Shown here in pieces: positions 55,255 to 62,836 of a stretch of 64,000 nt of DNA; within the stretch, counting starts at the first letter, position 1; every line of letters starts with the position of its first letter. The stretch is from Promethearchaeota archaeon (GTDB taxonomy: Archaea; Asgardarchaeota; Lokiarchaeia; Sigyniarchaeales; SOKP01). A program made the position numbers and the translations under genes. The notes under the pieces were generated by a model. That model ran no database searches. It saw nothing but the letters and a program-made list of their open reading frames with translations, and was not told the DNA's origin. The stretch is from positions 1-64,000 of the forward strand of contig JAHPZJ010000008.1 of the NCBI GenBank assembly GCA_019058245.1, in the 5' to 3' direction.

Positions 55255-56961
55255 ATAGGATTAAAATTAGCTTCGGGGCTTGCAATAACCTCTTTATTTG
55301 CCTTGATGTATGCTGTAATTTTCGTAGTAGGTGTTTGGTTCTTACCCTCGACCATATTTGGCTTACTCTTTATGGTGGGACTTACAATTCTAATTGTATT
55401 ATTTCAGTATGGAATATCTCCACTGTTAATTGGTTGGCTTTACAGAATAGATTGGATACCCTATGAGCAATTTGTAAGGCAATTTCCACATTTAGCAGAG
55501 TCACTCGAAAAAGTAGTTGCTTATAACCGAATTAAGATGCCAAGGCTCGGGATAATTCATGATCTCAATCCAAATGCTTTTACATATGGATGGACTAAAA
55601 ATTCAGCAAGAGTTGTTCTTACGGATGGGATTTTAAAATATTTAAACAAAAAAGAGCAAAATGCTGTGTTTTCACATGAGTTAGGGCATGTGGTTCACTC
55701 AGATTTCATTTTAATGACGGTAGTATTTGCAATTCCACTACTCTTATTAAGTGTCGCTCGATGGGCATATTATGCCAGCTTTTTTTCAAGGGGTAGTTCA
55801 AGAGATGATGAGGGTGCTTTACTTGGTATTGCTCTAATCGCTATAGCTGTATTATCTTACTTAAGTTATTACATAAGTTATTTGATATCACTTATAATAA
55901 GCAGAATTAGGGAATATTACGCGGATGAACATAGTGCAGAGGTTTTAGAGGATCCAAATGCATTAGCAACTGGACTTGTTAAGATAGCATATGGTTTATT
56001 GGTTGATGGTAATATTGAAGAAAGAAAGAAATCCCGTGTACTAGCACTGAGAGGATTAGGAATCTTTGATCATAGAGCGGCAAAAGGCTTGGGTATTATT
56101 AGTGTGGGTCAAACAGGAGTTCTTTCAATGGAAGCTATACAAAAAGCTGCCGCTTGGGATTTATATAATCCTTGGGCTAGATATTATCAAGTTTTCTCCA
56201 CTCATCCATTACCTGCAAAAAGAATAATGCGATTAAATATGTTATGCGAAATTTATGGTATTAAACCTGAAATTGATTTCTCTGATGCAAAAAGACTAAA
56301 AGAAGAACAAGCAGGAAAATCATTATGGGATGAATTTCTATGGGATGTCTTTATAAAAGCGCTCCCTACACTGGTTTTCATTGCTTTACTTGGTTTAACA
56401 ATAGTATGGATATTTGATCTAGTTTTTGATGCTTTCAATGTAGCTTTTCTGGCGCCCGTTTATGCAAACATGTGGCTCGTATGGGCAATCGGTTTTTATA
56501 TTATAGGAATTATGACAATTATCAAAACAGGATACATGTATAAAGGTGGTTTCGAAGATAAAACAGTACTGGACTTAGTTACTAACGTGAAAGTATCCCC
56601 TATAAGAACTATTCCAGCATTTCTGGAGGGAAAAATTGTTGGGAGAGGAATTCCGGGGTATTACTTCAGTGAGGATATGTACTTCCAAGATAACACAGGA
56701 TTGATGTATGTAGATTATCGATTTGGAATTGGAATAGCAGATCTTATATTCGCCCTTAGGACTGTTAATAAATTAATCGGTCAAAGGGTTAGAATTAAGG
56801 GATGGTATCGAAGAGGTCCAAGTCCTTATATTCAGGTAAATACTATATGGTCTGAATCAGGAACTCGACATAAAAATTATGCAAAGTCATTTAGGTACTT
56901 TTGGACAGTTCTAGCTTTTATCCTTGGCATAGGGTGTTTATATTTTTACTTTATGGGTTAA
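55255..56961 (+). CDS. htpX: M48 zinc metalloprotease, HtpX-like, apparent ATA start
   Basis: About 568 residues. The zinc site is SHELGHVVHSDF (HELGH), with the third ligand in REYYADEHSAE. Several membrane helices flank it, as in HtpX/Ste24-type proteases that clear damaged membrane proteins. The C-terminal 200 residues add two more helices and a soluble domain (GKIVGRGIPGYYF, RVRIKGWYRRGPSPYIQV). The frame upstream of TTG 55303 encodes (M)GLKLASGLAITSLFALMYAV, which matches the first helix of archaeal HtpX proteins, so translation should start near 55255, at an ATA. A stop (TAA) lies at 55249. Confidence 0.85.
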   Translation: MGLKLASGLAITSLFALMYAVIFVVGVWFLPSTIFGLLFMVGLTILIVLFQYGISPLLIGWLYRIDWIPYEQFVRQFPHLAESLEKVVAYNRIKMPRLGIIHDLNPNAFTYGWTKNSARVVLTDGILKYLNKKEQNAVFSHELGHVVHSDFILMTVVFAIPLLLLSVARWAYYASFFSRGSSRDDEGALLGIALIAIAVLSYLSYYISYLISLIISRIREYYADEHSAEVLEDPNALATGLVKIAYGLLVDGNIEERKKSRVLALRGLGIFDHRAAKGLGIISVGQTGVLSMEAIQKAAAWDLYNPWARYYQVFSTHPLPAKRIMRLNMLCEIYGIKPEIDFSDAKRLKEEQAGKSLWDEFLWDVFIKALPTLVFIALLGLTIVWIFDLVFDAFNVAFLAPVYANMWLVWAIGFYIIGIMTIIKTGYMYKGGFEDKTVLDLVTNVKVSPIRTIPAFLEGKIVGRGIPGYYFSEDMYFQDNTGLMYVDYRFGIGIADLIFALRTVNKLIGQRVRIKGWYRRGPSPYIQVNTIWSESGTRHKNYAKSFRYFWTVLAFILGIGCLYFYFMG

Positions 56962-56968
56962 AATCGCA

Positions 56969-56992
56969 TTTTTTTTTTACTTTTTTTTTTTT
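56969..56992 (+). terminator. Two T-runs after htpX
   Basis: T10 and T12 runs separated by AC, directly after the htpX stop codon, typical archaeal U-run terminators on the plus strand. Confidence 0.55.
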
Positions 56993-56998
56993 ATTATG

Positions 56999-57757
56999 TT
57001 AAATTATATTAGTAAGTTTATTAGCTACTTTTCTTAAATTTATTTCTGCCAATCCTAATTGCACGTTGTTGTCATAGAGAGCAACAAACAAAAGGGGGTC
57101 TAATTTCCACGGAATATCTATTATTTTTGAAAATACTTTTTGTCCATTCTCTAATCCATAATACATTTCAGGAAAATATAAATCGTCTACCATATACCTG
57201 ATTTCCAATTCTTTTAAAGATTTAACTAAGATTTCATGTGGAAGAGAAGTATAAATTACATTTCCTTTTGTGGTTAGAAGAGCAACACCAACAACTTCAT
57301 CATTATACAATAATTCTTCAAATAATTTAATAGCTTTTTGATAGAAAGTTTTGCTCATATGTATTTCATCTTCTCCTTTAATTATCGAATCAATTAGTTC
57401 ATCTAGTTTTTGATTCTCAATCTGTTGGTAATCTTTTATTTTACTAATATCGGGATATTCAGCTATAAAAACTTCAGCTATTTTTTCCAGACGAGTAGAG
57501 ACAAATAAGATACTCGCTGTAGAATCAGATAAGAGAGAGAAAATAAGATCATTTTGAACCTTAAAAACAAATCTTAATTCCCTCATTTCAAGGACTTCAG
57601 GAGTTTTACGTGATATTACATTCTCTGAAAAAGAAAAAATTGCTGAAAAGAAAGGAGTAATTAAGTTAACTTCAATATTATCAAAATCTTTTGTAAAATT
57701 TTTATGGAAGATACATATTCCTGTTTTTTTGAGAATAAAAAGAGAATGAATTTTCAT
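56999..57757 (-). CDS. Longin-like domain plus Roadblock-like domain protein
   Basis: 252 residues. The N-terminal part MKIHSLFILKKTGICIFHKN, then FFSAIFSFSENV and LEMRELRFVFKV, has longin topology (strands, central helix, strands) and shares its central pattern with the protein at 4297. The second half, LFEELLYNDEVVGVALLTTK and GNVIYTSLPHEILVKSLKEL, looks Roadblock-like. Asgard archaea carry many such small-GTPase-platform proteins. No GTPase is adjacent. The two-domain reading is by pattern and needs structural comparison. Confidence 0.65.
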   Translation of the reverse strand: MKIHSLFILKKTGICIFHKNFTKDFDNIEVNLITPFFSAIFSFSENVISRKTPEVLEMRELRFVFKVQNDLIFSLLSDSTASILFVSTRLEKIAEVFIAEYPDISKIKDYQQIENQKLDELIDSIIKGEDEIHMSKTFYQKAIKLFEELLYNDEVVGVALLTTKGNVIYTSLPHEILVKSLKELEIRYMVDDLYFPEMYYGLENGQKVFSKIIDIPWKLDPLLFVALYDNNVQLGLAEINLRKVANKLTNII

Positions 57758-58104
57758 TGCGAGTTACCTAAAATATCGTATAAGGTTTTTATATAAATAC
57801 AGTCTTTTAAGTATTTTTAATATAGATTCTATTAAAACTCATATTAATGAATAGAGTTAAATTTTTTTTAATTTTAGGTGCAATTTATTTCCATGATACT
57901 ATTCTTTTATTATAGGATTTTTGTAATCAATATTCTAAATATAATTAAATCATTTATGTTATTTTAAAAAATCCGTTCTAATATCTTGGGTTTTTTTTTA
58001 AATCCAGATATTTAAATAAAAATTCTAATAATTTTAATTTAGGGAAAAAGTTGAAGGTTTATTATTAATTTTCAAAGAATTCTTTAAAACGAGTTAACAT
58101 TAAA
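57758..58104. other. Intergenic spacer, 347 bp
   Basis: Between divergent genes. It holds TATA-like ATATTTAAATAAAA near 58008-58021, which may promote the thioredoxin gene. A 22-codon hydrophobic frame (57847-57915) is not convincing. Nothing else is recognised. Confidence 0.5.
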
Positions 58105-58506
58105 ATGTGTGAAGAAGAAATGGAGAAGATAAGAATTAAAAAAGAAGATATGTTACCAAAGCTTCAGAGAATGCCTGGAAAAATAGTTGAAATTGATTAT
58201 GATCATGATCTAAATGTATTAGTTAAGGAGTATCATGAAAAAATTGTAGTTATTGATTTTTGGGCTAATTGGTGTATCCCATGCAAGTCATATGCTCAAA
58301 TTTTTAAAAAAGCTTTCAAAGAATATTCAGATGATTTTGTTTTTATAAAAGTGAATGTAGATAAAACACCAAATATTGCCCAGTATTATGGAATTACTTC
58401 AATTCCTACAACTGCTTTAATAAAAGAAGGAGAAATCTTGCGAAAATTTGTAGGAGTTGTAGATTATGAAGTATTAAAGCAAATTCTTGAGAGATTTAGA
58501 CAATAG
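58105..58506 (+). CDS. Thioredoxin
   Basis: 133 residues. Active site WCIPC within FWANWCIPCKSY, with VKVNVDKTP and the cis-Pro loop TSIPTTALIKEG. A 30-residue N-terminal extension precedes the fold. It reduces protein disulfides in the cytosol or receives electrons from a thioredoxin reductase not present here. ATG 58105 or ATG 58117 could be the start. The 3' end overlaps the convergent ferredoxin by 11 bp. Confidence 0.93.
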   Translation: MCEEEMEKIRIKKEDMLPKLQRMPGKIVEIDYDHDLNVLVKEYHEKIVVIDFWANWCIPCKSYAQIFKKAFKEYSDDFVFIKVNVDKTPNIAQYYGITSIPTTALIKEGEILRKFVGVVDYEVLKQILERFRQ

Positions 58507-58684
58507 AACAGTGTATCTGTTTAAAAGAATTAGTTTTCTTAAACTCTGTACTAACGACTTTTCCATTAATAACTTTATATACTCCATCAGGGCATATATT
58601 TTGGCAATGTCCAGATCTCATACATCGATCTATATCGATCTCTACCCAATGATTATCTTCTTTCCACTTCTTAATGTTTGTCAT
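58496..58684 (-). CDS. Small single-cluster ferredoxin-like protein
   Basis: 62 residues. WVEIDIDRCMRSGHCQNICP shows C-x5-C-x3-C-P with Ser where the second ligand Cys of a 4Fe-4S motif would be, followed by DGVYKVINGKVV. The usual second cluster is absent; only a lone Cys remains in KQIHCSIV, which may be the fourth ligand. This fits a one-cluster (3Fe-4S or 4Fe-4S) ferredoxin of the Pyrococcus type, or a degenerate two-cluster protein. The 3' end overlaps thioredoxin, suggesting a redox pair. Confidence 0.7.
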   Translation of the reverse strand: MTNIKKWKEDNHWVEIDIDRCMRSGHCQNICPDGVYKVINGKVVSTEFKKTNSFKQIHCSIV

Positions 58685-58786
58685 AAATAAATATTACATC
58701 TAATTTCCCTATTATGTAAAAAAATCTATATTATTTATAATGGTAAGAATAAATAATTTTCTAGTATTTTCTAGTTTGTGATATGA

Positions 58787-59914
58787 ATGGAATTAATGAA
58801 TCTTTTTAGCCCTGAAAAAATAGCAAATGTTCAAATAAAAAATAGAATTGTGCGCTCCGCCACGTTCATGGCAAGTTCAGAAAAATATGGTTATGTTGGA
58901 CAGGATCTTATCAATATTAACAGTAAATTAGCAAGTGGGGGTACAGGTTTAATAATATCTGGTTATACAGCTGTAGATCCGGGTGGTACTGCGAGTCCAT
59001 ATCAGGAATGCTTATATGATGACTCTTTTATCTCAGGTCAAAAGAAATTGGTGAAAGCAGTTCATGAATACTCAGACGTAAAATTTGCACTTCAAATTGC
59101 CCATACAGGTCGTTTAGGTTATCATCCTAAATATCCAGCAGTAGCACCATCACCTATCCCCGTAAAGGAAACAGGTATAACACCACGAGAATTAACATCT
59201 GAAGAAATTAAAGAACTAATAAAGAAATTTATAGAGGCTGGAATTAGAGGGTATGAATGTGGCTATGATGTGGTTCAGTTACATGCCGCTCATGGATACT
59301 TTTTGAGTAATTTTATTTCACCATATACAAATAAGAGAACTGATGAATTCGGTGGAAATATTGAAAATAGAGCTAGAATTATAATTAATATATATAATGG
59401 TTTAAGAGATGAATTAGGTAAGAAATTTCCTATAATGATTAAACTCCAGATTGATGATTTTATCCCAGATGGGCTTCAATTTGAAGAAGGGATTAAATTT
59501 GCTGAATTATTCTCTGAAATTGGTTTTGATGCTATTGAACCAAGTGGAGGTAGTGAAGAAACAAGAGTGCTAACAAAAAAATCATATCCCTGTCTAATTA
59601 TTAAATCTTCTGATGATGAGAACTACTTTTTACCTTACGCCAAAAAAATAAAACCATTAATGAAGAATTGTAAATTAATTTTAGTAGGTGGTATTAGAGA
59701 TCCATTACAAGCTGAAAAAATCATTCAAGATAAAAATGCAGATTTTATTTCCTTATGTAGACCTTTAATATATGAACCAAATCTTCCAAATCGTTGGAAA
59801 GAAGGAGATCTTTCGCCAGCAAAATGCATTAGTTGCAATAATTGTTTTCCAAGATTTAGAGATGATGCAGTTTGTTGCGTAACTAAAAATCAGTTAGAAA
59901 AAAAAAAAAATTAA
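58787..59914 (+). CDS. Old Yellow Enzyme-family NADH:flavin oxidoreductase (copy 1)
   Basis: 375 residues. FMN barrel start LFSPEKIANVQIKNRIVRSA, then FALQIAHTGRLGYHP, VVQLHAAHGYFLSNFISPYT, NKRTDEFGGNIENRAR, KLILVGGIRDP and FISLCRPLIYEPNLP. The C-terminus adds KCISCNNCF plus CC, the Fe-S ligand block (C-x2-C-x2-C..C) found in dienoyl-CoA reductase-type members. These reduce alkenoyl or enone substrates. The later NAD-binding half of the long family members is absent, so this is a short form. It is followed by a homologue. Confidence 0.9.
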   Translation: MELMNLFSPEKIANVQIKNRIVRSATFMASSEKYGYVGQDLININSKLASGGTGLIISGYTAVDPGGTASPYQECLYDDSFISGQKKLVKAVHEYSDVKFALQIAHTGRLGYHPKYPAVAPSPIPVKETGITPRELTSEEIKELIKKFIEAGIRGYECGYDVVQLHAAHGYFLSNFISPYTNKRTDEFGGNIENRARIIINIYNGLRDELGKKFPIMIKLQIDDFIPDGLQFEEGIKFAELFSEIGFDAIEPSGGSEETRVLTKKSYPCLIIKSSDDENYFLPYAKKIKPLMKNCKLILVGGIRDPLQAEKIIQDKNADFISLCRPLIYEPNLPNRWKEGDLSPAKCISCNNCFPRFRDDAVCCVTKNQLEKKKN

Positions 59915-60082
59915 TATAATTGTTAGGAAATACTATAGATCCTTAAGGTTCTGTGTATGGAATGGTGTTATCATTATGAATCTCAATATCCCATCTTTTT
60001 ATTTTATTCATTAATATCCCTTCATTTTAGTAAAAAAAGCATATAATTTATTTTTATAAAAAAATTATCAAAAACGATTAAA

Positions 60083-61207
60083 ATGGCATTGGAAACATTA
60101 TTTAGTCCAAAAAACATTAGAAACGTTCAAATAAAAAATCGCATAGTACGAAGTGCGACTTTTACTAATACTGCAGAGAAATATGGTTATATTGGAGATA
60201 GATTCATTGAACTTTATGAGACTTTAGCTGAAGGAGGTACTGGATTAATCATTACAGAAGCAACAGCAGTCGATCCAAGTGGAACTGGAGGTCCATATCA
60301 AGCATGTTTGTATGATAATTCACATAATCCTGGACACAAAAAATTAGTTAATAAAGTTCATGAATATAGTGATACAAAAATTGCTATTCAACTTGTACAT
60401 ACAGGTCGTTTAGGTTATCATCCTAAATATCCAACAGTCGCGCCATCACCTATTCATTCAGAAAGTACAGGGATTACACCAAGAGAATTATCTACTGAAG
60501 AGATTTATGAATTCATACAAATATTTGTTGCATCTGGTATAAGAGCTTATGAATGTGGATATGATATGGTACAACTTCACGCAGCTCATGGCTATTTTCT
60601 TTGTAATTTTATATCACCTTTTACTAATAAGCGAAATGATGAATTTGGTGGTTCAATCAAAAATAGGACTAAAATTTTGATAGACATATATAATGGACTA
60701 AGAGATGAAATCGGAAAGAATTTCCCTATTTTAATAAAACTCCAAGTTGTAGATGCCATTCCAAATGGCCTAATAGAGGAAGAAGGTATTAAACTTGCGA
60801 AAAACCTCGCTGAAATGGGTTTTGATGCAATTGAACCAAGTGGAGGAGGTAGAGAATCACAGATGTTTGAAAAAAATACTTTTCCCAGTAAAGTTGTTAA
60901 AAAACCTAAAGATGAAAACTACTTCTTACCAATAGCAAAAAAAATAAAACATAATTTGAAAAATTGTGCTTTAATACTTGTAGGAGGAATTAGAAATCCC
61001 ATCTCGGCAGAAAAGATACTACAAGATAATGAGGTTGATTTTATCTCATTGAGTAGGCCTTTAATTTATGAACCAGAACTTCCTAATCGCTGGCAAATGG
61101 GTGATAATTCACCAGCGAAATGCATAAGTTGTAATTCCTGCTATACGATTATGGAAAAAGGAGTTCCTGTTTATTGTGTAACTAAAAAGAATTTAGAGAA
61201 AAAATGA
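60083..61207 (+). CDS. Old Yellow Enzyme-family NADH:flavin oxidoreductase (copy 2)
   Basis: 374 residues, closely similar to the gene just upstream (LFSPKNIRNVQIKNRIVRSA, AIQLVHTGRLGYHP, MVQLHAAHGYFLCNFISPFT, NKRNDEFGGSIKNR). C-terminal block KCISCNSCYTIMEK with CVTK gives the same Fe-S ligands. Tandem duplication with divergence in the loops around the barrel mouth (e.g. STGITPREL conserved, DPSGTGGPY vs DPGGTASPY) suggests related but distinct substrates. Same reaction class as copy 1. Confidence 0.9.
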   Translation: MALETLFSPKNIRNVQIKNRIVRSATFTNTAEKYGYIGDRFIELYETLAEGGTGLIITEATAVDPSGTGGPYQACLYDNSHNPGHKKLVNKVHEYSDTKIAIQLVHTGRLGYHPKYPTVAPSPIHSESTGITPRELSTEEIYEFIQIFVASGIRAYECGYDMVQLHAAHGYFLCNFISPFTNKRNDEFGGSIKNRTKILIDIYNGLRDEIGKNFPILIKLQVVDAIPNGLIEEEGIKLAKNLAEMGFDAIEPSGGGRESQMFEKNTFPSKVVKKPKDENYFLPIAKKIKHNLKNCALILVGGIRNPISAEKILQDNEVDFISLSRPLIYEPELPNRWQMGDNSPAKCISCNSCYTIMEKGVPVYCVTKKNLEKK

Positions 61208-61295
61208 AATAGGAAAACAGTTTAATAAATAATAATCAAAAAATCTTTAAATAAAACATGGTAAATTAAATTTTAGGAACAAATAAGTTAGAATT

Positions 61296-62207
61296 ATGAG
61301 CAATAATGCATATACAGACCATTTATTGCAATTTCGCTCTGTAGAGAGGAAGAGATTGATTTTATCCCTCTCAATTACTTTAATTGTTATGATTTTAGAG
61401 ATTATTGGAGGATTAGCAACAAATAGTATTGCTTTAATTAGTGATGCTGGTCATATGTTTACACATTCTTTCGCAATTGGGTTAAGTTTATTAGCAAATT
61501 TTATTGCAAGAAAACCATCATGTCATCATAAAACATTTGGTATGTATCGTGCAGAAGTTTTAGCTGCTTTTATTAATGGAATAATTCTAATTCCAATTGT
61601 AGGATTTATATTATATGAATCTATTCTAAGATTTATCAATCCTCAAGAGATTTTTGGATTTTATATGTTAATAGTGGCTTTTGTTGGTCTTGGTGTGAAT
61701 TTATCAAGCATTATTATACTTCAAGGAAGTCAAAATGTGAGTTTAAATGTTAGAAGTGTATTTTATCATATGATTGCTGATGCTGCATCATCTATAGGAA
61801 TTGTAATTGCCGCAGTTATTATTATATATACTGGATTAGTTATTCTTGATCCTATAGTAAGTATTGGGATATCAATAATTATTATTTATTGGGCATATGG
61901 AATTTTAAAAGAATCAACCCGTATTCTACTTGAGATGGCACCAAAAGGTATGAATATAAATACTATCCGGGAGGATTTAAAAAAAAATTTTCCAGAAATA
62001 ATGGATTTGTACAATGCTCATTTATGGACAATCATTCCAAATATGCTTATATATTCTGTGCATATTAAATTAAATGATCAACTGAGAGAGGCAAATCAGG
62101 AAGAACTTATTCTAAAAATGAATGACTTCCTGTCTAAAAATTATAAAATTATCGAATCAACTATACAGATTATACCGAATGATGCGGTAGAAACATGTAA
62201 TATTTGA
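61296..62207 (+). CDS. Cation diffusion facilitator (CDF) transporter
   Basis: 303 residues with six membrane helices. The metal site of helix 2 is in LISDAGHMFTHSFAIGLSLL (D and H residues), and helix 5 holds FYHMIADAASSIGIVIAAVI (H-x3-D). A short loop RKPSCHHKTFGMYRAE and a C-terminal cytosolic domain (YNAHLWTIIPNMLIYSVHIK) follow CDF order. The family exports Zn, Co, Mn or Fe in exchange for protons; HHKTFG matches the usual YPFG/HKTFG entry of CDF proteins. No regulator is adjacent. Confidence 0.93.
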   Translation: MSNNAYTDHLLQFRSVERKRLILSLSITLIVMILEIIGGLATNSIALISDAGHMFTHSFAIGLSLLANFIARKPSCHHKTFGMYRAEVLAAFINGIILIPIVGFILYESILRFINPQEIFGFYMLIVAFVGLGVNLSSIIILQGSQNVSLNVRSVFYHMIADAASSIGIVIAAVIIIYTGLVILDPIVSIGISIIIIYWAYGILKESTRILLEMAPKGMNINTIREDLKKNFPEIMDLYNAHLWTIIPNMLIYSVHIKLNDQLREANQEELILKMNDFLSKNYKIIESTIQIIPNDAVETCNI

Positions 62208-62292
62208 AAGTTAATATTTCAAAAATATAAAATAAACATTTAAATACCATTTTAAACCTAAATTATTAACATAAAAACAAAATCTGATTAAA

Positions 62293-62742
62293 ATGTCTGA
62301 AAATCAAGCTTCAACTTATTTCGTAGGTGCTCTAATTACTAGCGCTGTAGGTTGGATATTACTCCTAGCAACTGATTTCGGTGGATTTAATGGATCAAAT
62401 TATTATCTTGGAGTGTATATGTACGGTGGTATAGGAGCATGGTCAGGAGTATATGGTTTACCAATTCTTTTAACTGCGTTTTGCCTCATTTATTGTACAA
62501 TTATATCTATTCTAATCCTAAGATTTCCTGAAAAAATCCCTGATAAGAAATTTGTGCAGTATGGATTTTTTTTAGCCGTCATTTCATTTATTCTTTCAAT
62601 AATTAATGGAATTGTTTTTGCTGTTGTGGCAGAAAGTGAAGGCTGGTGGTGGTGGTTTGACGCTGGTTTTTATGCGGGAGTAATAGGTGGATTATTAACT
62701 GCAATCTTATTTTATTTAGGAAAAAAATCAGTTAACTTATAA
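62293..62742 (+). CDS. Small four-helix membrane protein, unknown
   Basis: 149 residues, four hydrophobic helices: VGALITSAVGWILLLATDFG, LPILLTAFCLIYCTIISILI, FFLAVISFILSIINGIVFAV and AGVIGGLLTAILFYLG. Loops are rich in Gly, Tyr and Trp (SEGWWWWFDAGFYAG). No family recognised. ATG start, T-rich run downstream. Confidence 0.75.
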   Translation: MSENQASTYFVGALITSAVGWILLLATDFGGFNGSNYYLGVYMYGGIGAWSGVYGLPILLTAFCLIYCTIISILILRFPEKIPDKKFVQYGFFLAVISFILSIINGIVFAVVAESEGWWWWFDAGFYAGVIGGLLTAILFYLGKKSVNL

Positions 62743-62747
62743 TTATT

Positions 62748-62763
62748 CTTTTTCTTTTTTTTT
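62748..62763 (+). terminator. T-rich terminator after the membrane protein
   Basis: CTTTTTC followed by T9, beginning about 5 bp after the stop codon. Confidence 0.45.
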
Positions 62764-62836
62764 GAATAATCTGATTGACTAAATTGAGATAAAATAACTT
62801 TTTTAAATTAGAAACTTTTTGTTATTCCATAAAATA

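Noticed and set aside
57847..57915. 22-codon hydrophobic plus-strand frame in the spacer before thioredoxin
   Set aside because: No ribosome-binding site and no supporting signal.
59943..60011. 22-codon minus-strand frame with a good AGGGAT leader
   Set aside because: Too short to support, no recognisable motif; it lies between two tandem genes on the other strand.
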